DNA of 64,000 bases, from NCBI GenBank assembly GCA_016712675.1, contig JADJQR010000001.1, positions 3,782,001 through 3,846,000 of the forward strand, given 5' to 3'. Position numbers and translations under genes: made by a program. Positions 51,672 to 59,323 of this stretch are shown here, piece by piece. Under the pieces are notes generated by a model, which saw nothing but the letters and a program-made list of their open reading frames with translations, did not search any database and was not told the origin of the DNA. How positions within the stretch are numbered: the stretch's first letter is position 1; every line of letters begins with the position of its first letter. The stretch is from a bacterium. GTDB taxonomy: Bacteria; Krumholzibacteriota; Krumholzibacteriia; LZORAL124-64-63.

Positions 51672-51846
51672 TCGAGATCGGTCTCCTGGCTCGCGGGTCG
51701 TCCTACTCCCCGCGCCTTCCCGGGGGCCTGACCGCGAAGGGTCGTCTCCCCAGTGGCGTGTTGCGGGTTTCGTCGCCGCTTACAGTGGCGGGGCCGCGCC
51801 GGATTCGCACCGGACTTCCGCTGATCGTCGAACCACAGTGGTGTTG
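51672..51846 (-). ncRNA. Cobalamin riboswitch
   Basis: Read on the minus strand, this leader shows the conserved B12 aptamer core: GGAAGTCCGGTGCGAATCC, then GCGGCCCCGCCACTGTAA, then GCCACTGGG, AAGGCG, GAGTAGGA, and the B12 box GAGCCAGGAGACC (51692-51680). All landmarks are in order and spacing, matching the Rfam Cobalamin family. It lies about 45 bases before the BtuB-like ATG. Ligand binding would lower expression, either by hiding the GAGG or by early termination. The outer edges are approximate. Confidence 0.95.
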
Positions 51847-51947
51847 TCAACGCGGCGATCCTGGATCGCCTCGGGCAGGATAGCACGGTGCGGCGGCAAA
51901 GATCAAGTCCGCTCGCGGACCCGGCGGTCCGGGCCTGTTCGCGGCGC

Positions 51948-53648
51948 TCAGAAGAGCCCCCCGGTCACGGCCACCAGTTCCGGCCCGCCACCGTCCAGGG
52001 ACCAAGCCAGGTCCAGGCGCGCCGTCTCGACGCTGGCCGAGCGCACGGGGCCGAACCGCAGGCCCAGCCCGGCCTCGCGCCGCAGGTCCGTTGCCGAACG
52101 CGCCTCGTCGGCCCACCAGGCCGAGCCGACGCCGCAGAAGGCAGCCACCCCCAGCCGGAACACGCCCAGCGGCTGCACGCCGGTGGCGCGCCCCAGCTCG
52201 AGGTTGGCGCGCACGAGGCGGTCGCCGGCCATGCCGTCGACCGGCAGGGTGCGCAGGCCGCGTTCCGAACCGAGCAGGAACGGACGGGCGCCGGTCAGGC
52301 GCTCGCCGGCGCCAACCTCGGCGAACAGGCGGGTCAGCCACGGCGTGCTGCGGCTTCCGCTGCGGGTGAGCCAACCGACCACGACGTTCCAGCGGTGGGT
52401 CCGCACGGCGACCGAGCCGAAATCGGCCTCGGCCACCCCCACCAGCAGCGCGTAGCCGGGACCCAGCGGCAGCCAGCGCTGAGCAAGCGCCTCGCAGCGC
52501 CAGCGTTGGCGGCCATCGCCGGTGGTCGCACCGACCATGCCGCCGGCGGGGCCGAACCGCAGATCGACGTCCCAGCCCAGCTCGATGTCCTCCAGCCCGC
52601 CGTACCGCAGCAGGTAGCGCTCGGTGACCCAGCGGCGGCTGACCGTGCGCAGCCACAGGTGCGGGTACGCGCTGGTCCCCTGCGCGCGCCGGTACGGCGT
52701 GCCGTCGTCGTCGAGGAAGCCGAGATCAGCCGTGCGGCCGTCGCTCAACGCGCGCGCGCGGTCGTCGGGCGCGAAGCGCCGCTCCTGCACGCGCACGCCG
52801 ATGCCCAGCCGCCACACCCGACCGGCGCCCTCGCCGCTGAGCCGGCGCTGCAGGCCGAACTGCCAGCCGACATCCTTGAAGGGGATCTCTGCGAAGAGGC
52901 TCGCTGCGCGCGCAGGGTCGGCCCCCGCCGGGCCGCCGTTGCTCAGGTAGAAACGGTTGCGCCAATTGCTGCTCCACGCTCGCGCCTCGATGCCGGTCGC
53001 GTCGTCCAACGCGTAGAACGGACGCGAGAGGTCGATCCGGCGCGTCCGGCCCTCGGCGCGCTGCGCGTAGTCGAGGCCCAGCGTCAGTTCCGACCCGGCC
53101 AGGCGGCGCTGGCGATACCAGAGGTTCCAGTAGTCGCTGCTCAGGTCACGGCCGAGCCCGGCACCGGTGGTAACGCCGTAGCCCAGGAAGTTCCGGTCGG
53201 CCATCTGCGCGGTCCAGCGCGACGTGCCGCCGGCGTCCAGCGAGAAGGTGATGTCGCTCTCGAGCGTCCATGACTCGCGGGTCAGGACATGCACGTCGAC
53301 GCGCCCGTCCGCGCTGGTGTCGACGGGCGCCACCGTAGCCTCGGCCAGGAACCCTAGCCCGCGAAGGTTGCGCTCCGTCTCGGCCAGCAGGTCCGGCCGG
53401 TACGGGTCCCCTTCGCGGAAGAGGAACTCGCGCCGCAGCACATGCGGCCGCGTCGTGGCATGCAGGCGGTTGGAGAGGCGCTTGAGGAAGCCGACCGCAC
53501 CGGAAGCCGAATCGACCTCCGCGCGCGTGAAGATGTCCTCGCGCTCGAGCGTGACCGTGCCGATGCGCAGGTCCGGCATCGCGGGGTCGCCAGCGGTGGT
53601 TCCCGCCGTCGGTGCCACCAGCAACAGGATGGCCGCCAGAATTGTCAT
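51948..53648 (-). CDS. Omp85/BamA-like outer-membrane protein
   Basis: A 566-residue exported protein. Signal peptide about 1-24 (few basic residues). One POTRA-like domain (about 70-165) contains Phe-Arg-Glu-Gly-Asp-Pro-Tyr-Arg-Pro-Asp and Leu-Arg-Gly-Leu-Gly-Phe-Leu. The remainder is a beta-barrel with regular amphipathic strands and Asp-Arg-Asn-Phe-Leu-Gly-Tyr-Gly. It resembles the surface-antigen/Bam-like barrels but with only one obvious POTRA, so it is unlikely to be the main BamA. The start is uncertain: ATG at 53648 with no strong ribosome site. Its stop is about 100 bases upstream of the riboswitch region on the same strand. Confidence 0.8.
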   Translation of the reverse strand: MTILAAILLLVAPTAGTTAGDPAMPDLRIGTVTLEREDIFTRAEVDSASGAVGFLKRLSNRLHATTRPHVLRREFLFREGDPYRPDLLAETERNLRGLGFLAEATVAPVDTSADGRVDVHVLTRESWTLESDITFSLDAGGTSRWTAQMADRNFLGYGVTTGAGLGRDLSSDYWNLWYRQRRLAGSELTLGLDYAQRAEGRTRRIDLSRPFYALDDATGIEARAWSSNWRNRFYLSNGGPAGADPARAASLFAEIPFKDVGWQFGLQRRLSGEGAGRVWRLGIGVRVQERRFAPDDRARALSDGRTADLGFLDDDGTPYRRAQGTSAYPHLWLRTVSRRWVTERYLLRYGGLEDIELGWDVDLRFGPAGGMVGATTGDGRQRWRCEALAQRWLPLGPGYALLVGVAEADFGSVAVRTHRWNVVVGWLTRSGSRSTPWLTRLFAEVGAGERLTGARPFLLGSERGLRTLPVDGMAGDRLVRANLELGRATGVQPLGVFRLGVAAFCGVGSAWWADEARSATDLRREAGLGLRFGPVRSASVETARLDLAWSLDGGGPELVAVTGGLF

Positions 53649-53908
53649 GACAGGTCGGACATAGGGTTTGTCATTTGTGTCATATTGGCAGCACAAGCCT
53701 GACAGGCTGGACGCCCGCACGCCTCCCGGATGCGTCGGTCGGATGTCGTTCAAGAAATCTATCTTGTTGCTGTGCAATGAATTCAAGCCTTTTTGGCTGC
53801 CGGCTCGGGAGTTCGGGCACGCGGGTTGATCTGGATGGGTCACGCACGTGAAGCCGCCGGCGCCAAGGCCGGCACAAGAGATAACACAGCCGAACCGGGA
53901 GGAACACC

Positions 53909-54331
53909 ATGAACACCCTGCTGCCCGTGACCCGCATGCTGGACGCCCTGGCCGCCAACTTCGACGCCTGCAATCTGGACGCGACCAACCCGGCCGAGAC
54001 CGGTGTCTGGCTGAGCCCCCGCGCCGACATTCTGGAGGGTGAGAAGGACTACCGCATCGTGATGGATCTGCCGGGCGTGGCGGGGAAGGACCTGGAGATC
54101 AGCCACGAGAACCAGACCTTGACGGTCAAGGCCCAGCGGGGCTCGAGCGTCAGCGAGGGCTACGAGCTGCGCCGCCACGAGCGCCCCGGCCCGGTGTCGT
54201 TCAGCCGCTCGTTCACGCTCGGCCAGACGGTCGACGCGGACGGTATCAGCGCCTCGTTTGCCGACGGCGTCCTGACGCTGGTCATGCCGAAGACGCAGCG
54301 CAGCCTGCCGCGCCGCATCGAAGTGAAGTAG
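53909..54331 (+). CDS. Hsp20/alpha-crystallin family small heat shock protein
   Basis: A 140-residue ATP-independent holdase chaperone. The alpha-crystallin domain spans about 35-130: Pro-Arg-Ala-Asp-Ile-Leu-Glu, Val-Met-Asp-Leu-Pro-Gly-Val, Phe-Ser-Arg-Ser-Phe-Thr-Leu, and Ala-Ser-Phe-Ala-Asp-Gly-Val-Leu-Thr-Leu near the end. The final Arg-Arg-Ile-Glu-Val-Lys holds an Ile-x-Val tail for oligomer contacts. GGGAGG precedes the ATG. No CIRCE element or clear sigma-32 promoter is visible upstream, so its control is unclear. Confidence 0.95.
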   Translation: MNTLLPVTRMLDALAANFDACNLDATNPAETGVWLSPRADILEGEKDYRIVMDLPGVAGKDLEISHENQTLTVKAQRGSSVSEGYELRRHERPGPVSFSRSFTLGQTVDADGISASFADGVLTLVMPKTQRSLPRRIEVK

Positions 54332-54436
54332 CACGGCTACGGCAGACCCACGCGCGTCCCGCCGGACCCTCCCCCGCCGGCGGGGCGCCGCGTTTCGGGG
54401 TGGACGCCCGGCAGCAGCCTGCGCATACTGCATCCC

Positions 54437-55351
54437 ATGAAACTCATCACGTACACCCAGGGCGCGGGGCCCCGCCCCGGCCTGCTGGTTGGCGACAGCC
54501 TGGTCCTGGACCTGCTGGCGGCCGACCCGTCGCTGCTGACGAACTGGCACGGACTCCTCCCGAGGATCGAGATCGTGCGCGCACTGCATGACCGCCTGCA
54601 GCCGGCCGCAGAGCGGGCTGCGGCCGTCCTGGCGCAGGGCGGCGAAGTGGGCCTGCCGTTCGTCGACCTGCGGCGCTGCTTCCTGACCACGCCGGTCATC
54701 CTGCCGTCGAAGATCATCGCCGTGGGCCTGAACTACCGGGACCACGCCGCCGAGCAACACAAGCCGCTGCCCGAGACGCCGCTGCTGTTCAGCAAGGCCA
54801 GCACCTGCCTGCAGGCGCCGGGCGGACCGATCGAGCTGCCCGAGGGGCTCGACCAGGTCGACGCCGAAGCCGAGATCGCGTTCGTGATCGCCAAGCCTGG
54901 GCGCGCCATTGCGCGCGAGCGGGCGCGCGAGCATATCGGCGGCTACATGTGCTTCAACGACATCAGCGACCGTGAAGCGCAGTACAGCGACAAGCAGTTC
55001 TTCCGCGGCAAGAGCCTGGACACGGGCGGCCCCTGCGGACCGTTCCTGGCGACGCCGGACGAACTGCCGGACCTCGGAATGGGCCTGCGCATCCGCTGCC
55101 TGTGGAACGAGGTCGTGATGCAGGACAGCAACACCGACCAGCTGATCTTCCCGCCCGACTACCTGATCAGCTACATCAGCCGCCACATGACGCTGCTGCC
55201 GGGCGACATCATCACCACCGGCACGCCCGGCGGTGTGGGCGTGTTCCGCCAGCCACCCGTGTACCTGAAGCCGGGCGACCAGGTGACGGTGGAGATCGAG
55301 GGGCTCGGGGTGCTGGGCAACCCCGTGCGCCGCTGGCGCGCGCCGGCCTGA
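54437..55351 (+). CDS. Fumarylacetoacetate hydrolase family protein
   Basis: A 304-residue enzyme of the FAH superfamily (C-C bond hydrolases, isomerases and decarboxylases acting on beta-keto acids). The domain has Val-Gly-Leu-Asn-Tyr-Arg-Asp-His-Ala near 95-103, the metal-binding Glu-Ala-Glu-Ile-Ala-Phe-Val near 141, and Phe-Asn-Asp-Ile-Ser-Asp-Arg near 172. Gly-Asp-Ile-Ile-Thr-Thr-Gly-Thr-Pro-Gly-Gly-Val-Gly lies near 256. N-terminal 1-70 is the usual extra beta domain. Substrate unknown; a terminator-like hairpin follows. Confidence 0.93.
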   Translation: MKLITYTQGAGPRPGLLVGDSLVLDLLAADPSLLTNWHGLLPRIEIVRALHDRLQPAAERAAAVLAQGGEVGLPFVDLRRCFLTTPVILPSKIIAVGLNYRDHAAEQHKPLPETPLLFSKASTCLQAPGGPIELPEGLDQVDAEAEIAFVIAKPGRAIARERAREHIGGYMCFNDISDREAQYSDKQFFRGKSLDTGGPCGPFLATPDELPDLGMGLRIRCLWNEVVMQDSNTDQLIFPPDYLISYISRHMTLLPGDIITTGTPGGVGVFRQPPVYLKPGDQVTVEIEGLGVLGNPVRRWRAPA

Positions 55352-55376
55352 GCGCTCCGCGACGCGCAACCTGCAG

Positions 55377-55407
55377 AAGGGCGGGGCCTTGCAAGGTGCC
55401 CGCCCTT
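55377..55407 (+). terminator. Terminator-like hairpin after the FAH-family gene
   Basis: A perfect 9-bp stem, AAGGGCGGG (55377-55385) with CCCGCCCTT (55399-55407), whose loop holds a further CCTT-GC-AAGG. It starts 25 bases after the stop codon; the T-run is short. Confidence 0.65.
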
Positions 55408-55609
55408 TGCGCGTCACGGCGCAGGCAGCCGCTACCTCCAGACGTCCCCATCGCCGGCTAACCCGTTGACCGAGAAACACCTCCGCGACGTTGCCACGAC
55501 ATCCCCATCGCTTCCCGGGACGGTGGAACGCTCCTTGCCGTTTCCCACGCTCAGGCAGCCTGATCGGGCACCCGGCAACGCAGCACGCGCACCAGGAGCA
55601 GGCCACACC

Positions 55610-56191
55610 ATGGAACGACAGCGCCAGACCGGCACGACGAAGGCAGCGCGCACCGGCAGAACCACGGCCGCGAGCCTCAGCTTCGCCGAGATGGGCACGC
55701 TCATGGAGAAGATGCCCGCGTACACGCGCTACACGTCGCACGCCCCTGCGGTGGCGGCCGAACGCGTGTTCCGGCGCGCCATGGGCGCGCGGCTGAAGGA
55801 ATGCGGCGACCGCCTGCTGGGCATCGTCGAGAAGAAGTCGCAGATCATGAGCGGTGAGATGGAGCAGGTGGTCGACGTGCTGGTCGAGCGCATCGGCGAC
55901 ATCTTCCGGCGGCTGGACCGCGAGGGCACGGTCACGCTGGTCGGCGGCTCGGCGCGCACGATCGCGGAGATCGAGCAGATCGACACGCGACTGGTGCTGA
56001 TCATCGAGGAATCGCTGGCGCTGGTGCACAACCTGGGCACCGACGTGCCGGCCACGGCCTGGTTCAAGAGCGACGCCCCACGGCTGGCTCGCGGGCTGGG
56101 CGAGTTCAACAAGCTGACCGAGGAACGCAACTACCTGCTGGGACTGGGCTGGGAATCGGAATTCCGCAAGCCGGTCAGGCGGACGACATGA
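55610..56191 (+). CDS. Conserved-looking helical protein, unknown function
   Basis: A 193-residue soluble, mostly helical protein. The first 25 residues are basic and low-complexity. The core (about 45-150) has helices with Met-Glu-Gln-Val-Val-Asp-Val-Leu-Val-Glu-Arg-Ile and Ile-Glu-Gln-Ile-Asp-Thr-Arg-Leu-Val-Leu-Ile-Ile-Glu-Glu-Ser, possible coiled-coil. The end reads Glu-Arg-Asn-Tyr-Leu-Leu-Gly-Leu-Gly-Trp-Glu-Ser. I do not recognise it. Its stop overlaps the next ATG by four bases, so it functions with the SPFH-like gene. AGGAG lies 11 bases before the ATG. Confidence 0.65.
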   Translation: MERQRQTGTTKAARTGRTTAASLSFAEMGTLMEKMPAYTRYTSHAPAVAAERVFRRAMGARLKECGDRLLGIVEKKSQIMSGEMEQVVDVLVERIGDIFRRLDREGTVTLVGGSARTIAEIEQIDTRLVLIIEESLALVHNLGTDVPATAWFKSDAPRLARGLGEFNKLTEERNYLLGLGWESEFRKPVRRTT

Positions 56192-56859
56192 ACGCGCGCC
56201 GACTGGATCCCGCGCCGCCGATCGACTGGTCGATCGACAGCGCCGACGGACCGGTGCAGGGCCCGCTGGCGCTCGCGTTCCTGCAGGGGCGCGAACTGGC
56301 GCTGCATCTGCTGCGCGGCCAGTCCGCGCTGCTGCTGGGCGAAGGCCGCCTGCGCGCCGTGTTCGGGCCCGGCCGCCACGAACTGCACGTCGGAGGCGCG
56401 GCCGGCGGCGTCGACGCACGCTGGCACCTGCTGTTCCTCTGCCTCGGCGACGGACTGGACCTGCGCTGGTCGGCCGCGGCGCCACTGCGGTGCGGACCGT
56501 CCGGCGACGTGGCGCTGGTCGGCGGCGGCCGGCTGGTCGTGGCCGATGTCGGCGCGTTCCACGACGCTTTCCTGGCCGGCGCCGAGATCGTCGACCCCGC
56601 GCTGGTGTTGACCCTGGCCGATCGCCTGCTGCAGGCGGCGGTGGCGGCGCGCCTGGCAACGCCGACGATCGACGGCCCCGGCGACTGGTCGGCCGCGGGC
56701 GTGGACACGCGACTCGCCGCGCTGCGCGCCGAGGACCTCGCCGAGGACCTCGCACCCTGCGGGCTGGCCTGCCATAGTCTGGACATTCAGGCCGTTTGCG
56801 GCGACATTGAAAGGGACGGCGCGCGCGCCGCGCCTGTGCTTTCCCCGCAACAGGGATGA
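56188..56859 (+). CDS. Possible divergent SPFH/virion-core-like protein
   Basis: A 223-residue protein. The segment Leu-Leu-Arg-Gly-Gln-Ser-Ala-Leu-Leu-Leu-Gly-Glu-Gly-Arg-Leu-Arg-Ala-Val-Phe-Gly-Pro-Gly-Arg-His (about 40-63, quoted by residue) resembles the 'bare' SPFH/YdjI opening (Gln-x-Ala-Val-x-x-x-x-Gly-x-Val-x2-x-Phe-Gly-Pro-Gly). Later Leu-Arg-Ala-Glu-Asp-Leu-Ala-Glu-Asp-Leu-Ala-Pro-Cys-Gly-Leu fits the band-7 helix-turn. There is no membrane segment. The family call is weak. It is translationally coupled to the preceding gene, and the Omp85 gene starts 10 bases later. Confidence 0.5.
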   Translation: MNARRLDPAPPIDWSIDSADGPVQGPLALAFLQGRELALHLLRGQSALLLGEGRLRAVFGPGRHELHVGGAAGGVDARWHLLFLCLGDGLDLRWSAAAPLRCGPSGDVALVGGGRLVVADVGAFHDAFLAGAEIVDPALVLTLADRLLQAAVAARLATPTIDGPGDWSAAGVDTRLAALRAEDLAEDLAPCGLACHSLDIQAVCGDIERDGARAAPVLSPQQG

Positions 56860-56869
56860 GTCCGGACAC

Positions 56870-58210
56870 ATGCCGACAAGACCTGCGCCCTGGACGCGCC
56901 TGCGCCGCCCAGGGCTCCCGCTTGCCGCGACACAGGCGTTGACGACGGTCGTCGTGGCCGCCCTGCTGGCCCTTGCGCCCCCGCGCCCCGCCTGTGCACT
57001 TCCCGGCGACACCGGCCCGATCCGTCGCATCACCTTCAGCGGCAACGAGCGCACGCAGGAGATCATGCTGCGCCGGATCATGGCGCTGGCCGAGGGCGAC
57101 ACGCTGGATGCCGCACGGCTGGACGCCGCCTGGGACCGCCTGGAGGACTGTGGCTGGTTCAGTTGGGTGGACCTCGACGTGGAAGCAACCGACGATGACG
57201 GCGTCGATCTGGGCGTCACGGTCGAGGAGGACCTGACCACCTACTACGGCCCGCTGCTGCGCCACAGCCGGCGCCACAAGTACCTGGCCGGCGCCTGGCT
57301 CGAGGAGCGCAACCTGCGCGGCCGGGGACAGACGCTGCGCTTCGAGCTGTCGGCCTGGCGCCTGCAGCTGGCCGGTGCGCAGTGGCGCGTGCCCTGGCTG
57401 GCCGGCGTGCGTGGGCTGACCGGCACCGTGGGGCTGCGCGGTGAGCAGGCCGATTTCGTCTTCCGCCCGACGCGCTACCGCAAGTGGAACGCATCGCTGG
57501 GCGCGCGGTGGCACTACTACGGCCCGTTCTTCGTGCAGGCGGACTTGACGGCAGGGCGCTTCACGCAGCGCGACCCGTACCAGTGGTCGTTTCCCTCGCG
57601 AGGCGACGCTGCCCTGGCCGTCATGGTCGACCATGAAGCCGGCACGCTCGGACACCGGCGGCTGTCCGCGGGCTTGGGCCTGGATTCGCGCGACAACCCG
57701 TACTACCCGCGCCGCGGCGCCGCGGTGCTCCTGGAAGCGGCCCGCTGGTACGGCGACGGCTTCGCCGACTACGACGAGTACACCGGTGACGCGCGCGCCT
57801 TCGTGCCTCTGCCTGCCGGCAAGCACCTGCTGGCGCTGCGCGCCTGGGGCCGCCGCGTCAGCGCACCGACGCCGCTGGACAACGTGCTGTTCCTGGGCGG
57901 GCCCGACCACGTGCGCGGGGCGGGCTTCGGCTCGCTCGAGGGCGAGGAGGGCTGGCTGCTGACCGCCGAATACCGCCTGCCGCTGGTGATGGTGCCCATT
58001 GCCCCCGGCGGTGAGTCGGTGGGCCTGGGCCTGCATGCGTTCGTCGACGGCGGCCAGGCCTGGTGGGACGGCGCGGAGCCCGCGTCGCCCGTGGTCACCT
58101 GGGGCGCGGGCACGCACGTGAGCCTGGACACGTGGCAGCTGCGCTTCGAGGCCGCGCGCGACGAGGCCGGGGACTGGCACTTCGAGTTCGCGGACCGCTT
58201 CTCGTTCTGA
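56870..58210 (+). CDS. Omp85/TamA-like outer-membrane protein
   Basis: A 446-residue exported barrel. Signal region to about residue 44. A single POTRA domain (about 52-120) opens Ile-Arg-Arg-Ile-Thr-Phe-Ser-Gly-Asn-Glu-Arg-Thr. The 16-strand-type Bac_surface_Ag barrel includes Glu-Arg-Asn-Leu-Arg-Gly-Arg-Gly-Gln, Asp-Ser-Arg-Asp-Asn-Pro-Tyr-Tyr-Pro-Arg-Arg-Gly and Leu-Gly-Gly-Pro-Asp-His-Val-Arg-Gly, and ends in Phe. It is 21 bases upstream of the RND adaptor, so it likely shares its transcript. It may stand in for a TolC-type outer-membrane factor or only be co-regulated. Confidence 0.85.
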   Translation: MPTRPAPWTRLRRPGLPLAATQALTTVVVAALLALAPPRPACALPGDTGPIRRITFSGNERTQEIMLRRIMALAEGDTLDAARLDAAWDRLEDCGWFSWVDLDVEATDDDGVDLGVTVEEDLTTYYGPLLRHSRRHKYLAGAWLEERNLRGRGQTLRFELSAWRLQLAGAQWRVPWLAGVRGLTGTVGLRGEQADFVFRPTRYRKWNASLGARWHYYGPFFVQADLTAGRFTQRDPYQWSFPSRGDAALAVMVDHEAGTLGHRRLSAGLGLDSRDNPYYPRRGAAVLLEAARWYGDGFADYDEYTGDARAFVPLPAGKHLLALRAWGRRVSAPTPLDNVLFLGGPDHVRGAGFGSLEGEEGWLLTAEYRLPLVMVPIAPGGESVGLGLHAFVDGGQAWWDGAEPASPVVTWGAGTHVSLDTWQLRFEAARDEAGDWHFEFADRFSF

Positions 58211-58231
58211 ACCCGGGAGGACGGACTGACG

Positions 58232-59323
58232 ATGCGCGACCGGACACGGACCGGAATCCCGGGCCTGGCTGCCCTGGCCGTGATGGCAGCCCTCGGCGCG
58301 GGCGGCTGCTCGCGCAGCGGCGGCGCCGATGCGGGCAGCGCCGCGCGACGGGGCGGCGGACCGGTGCCCGTGGCCGTGGTGGAAGCAGCACCGCACGACT
58401 TGGCCCGGAGCGTGACGGTCACCGGACCGCTGGAACCGCTACGGCTGGTGGCGGTCAACGCGCAGTCCGCCGGCATCCTCGAGTCGGTCCTGGTCGAGGA
58501 GGGCGACCGCGTTACGGCCGGCCAGTTGCTGGCGCAGATCGATGCGCGGGAGATGTCGGCGCAACTGGCGCGGGCCGAGGCGGTGCTGGCCAACGCCGAG
58601 ACCGCGTTCCGCCGCGCCGAAAGCCTGCAGGCGGGCGACCTGGTCGCCGAGTCCGAACTGGACGCCCTGCGGTCGTCCTATGGCATCGCGCGCGCCGACG
58701 TCGAACTGTGGCGTACACGCGTGGCCTTCAGCCGCATCACCGCGCCGGCTGCCGGCGTGGTCACGGCCAAGCGCGTCGAGCGCGGCAGCGCCGTGGCTAC
58801 GAACACCGCCCTGTTCACCATCGCCGACGACGCGGTCATGGTCGTGCGCGTGCAGGTGTCCGAGATGGACGTGGTCCACCTGCGTGAAGGCAACGCGGCG
58901 GCGGTGAGCCTGGATGCCTACCCAAAGGTCCAGCTCGAGGGCCGCATCCGGCGCATCTTCCCCGGCGCCGACCCGGTCAGCCGGCTGGTGCCGGTCGAGG
59001 TGGCCCTGGGCAACGTCCCGGCGGGCGTCGACGCGCGGCCGGGGTTCCTGGCGCGGGTCGCGTTCGACCTCGAGGCGCGGCTCGGCGTGCTGGCGGTCCC
59101 CGTGACGGCCGTCGGCGTCGGCGACGGCGGCTCGTACCTGTACCTGGTCCAGGCCGATACCGTGGCCCGACGGCCCGTGACCACGGGCCTGACCACCGAC
59201 GGCTGGATCGAGGTCACCGGCGGCCTGGAGGCCGGGACCCGCGTGATCAGTTCCGGCCACGTGAACCTGCGGCCGGGTGCGCAGGTCCGCATCAGCGGCA
59301 GCGGCGCCGGTAGCCCGCGATGA
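58232..59323 (+). CDS. RND efflux periplasmic adaptor (membrane fusion protein)
   Basis: A 363-residue periplasmic adaptor. An N-terminal signal with Gly-Gly-Cys at about 26 suggests lipidation. A biotinyl-lipoyl-like half-motif (Val-Glu-Glu-Gly-Asp-Arg-Val-Thr-Ala-Gly-Gln-Leu-Leu) precedes a helical hairpin (about 105-155). The beta-barrel and membrane-proximal domains follow (Arg-Ile-Thr-Ala-Pro-Ala-Ala-Gly-Val-Val; Gly-Gly-Leu-Glu-Ala-Gly-Thr-Arg-Val). It links the RND pump to the outer membrane. Its stop overlaps the pump ATG by four bases. Confidence 0.93.
   Translation: MRDRTRTGIPGLAALAVMAALGAGGCSRSGGADAGSAARRGGGPVPVAVVEAAPHDLARSVTVTGPLEPLRLVAVNAQSAGILESVLVEEGDRVTAGQLLAQIDAREMSAQLARAEAVLANAETAFRRAESLQAGDLVAESELDALRSSYGIARADVELWRTRVAFSRITAPAAGVVTAKRVERGSAVATNTALFTIADDAVMVVRVQVSEMDVVHLREGNAAAVSLDAYPKVQLEGRIRRIFPGADPVSRLVPVEVALGNVPAGVDARPGFLARVAFDLEARLGVLAVPVTAVGVGDGGSYLYLVQADTVARRPVTTGLTTDGWIEVTGGLEAGTRVISSGHVNLRPGAQVRISGSGAGSPR

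Noticed and set aside
51661-51850. tRNA-like T-loop (GATTCGCACC) near 51800
   Set aside because: This is part of the cobalamin riboswitch core (GCGAATCC), read on the minus strand. There is no cloverleaf.
53649-53908. CIRCE or sigma-32 control upstream of Hsp20
   Set aside because: I looked for TTAGCACTC/GAGTGCTAA and CTTGAA/CCCCAT patterns and found none in a sensible position.
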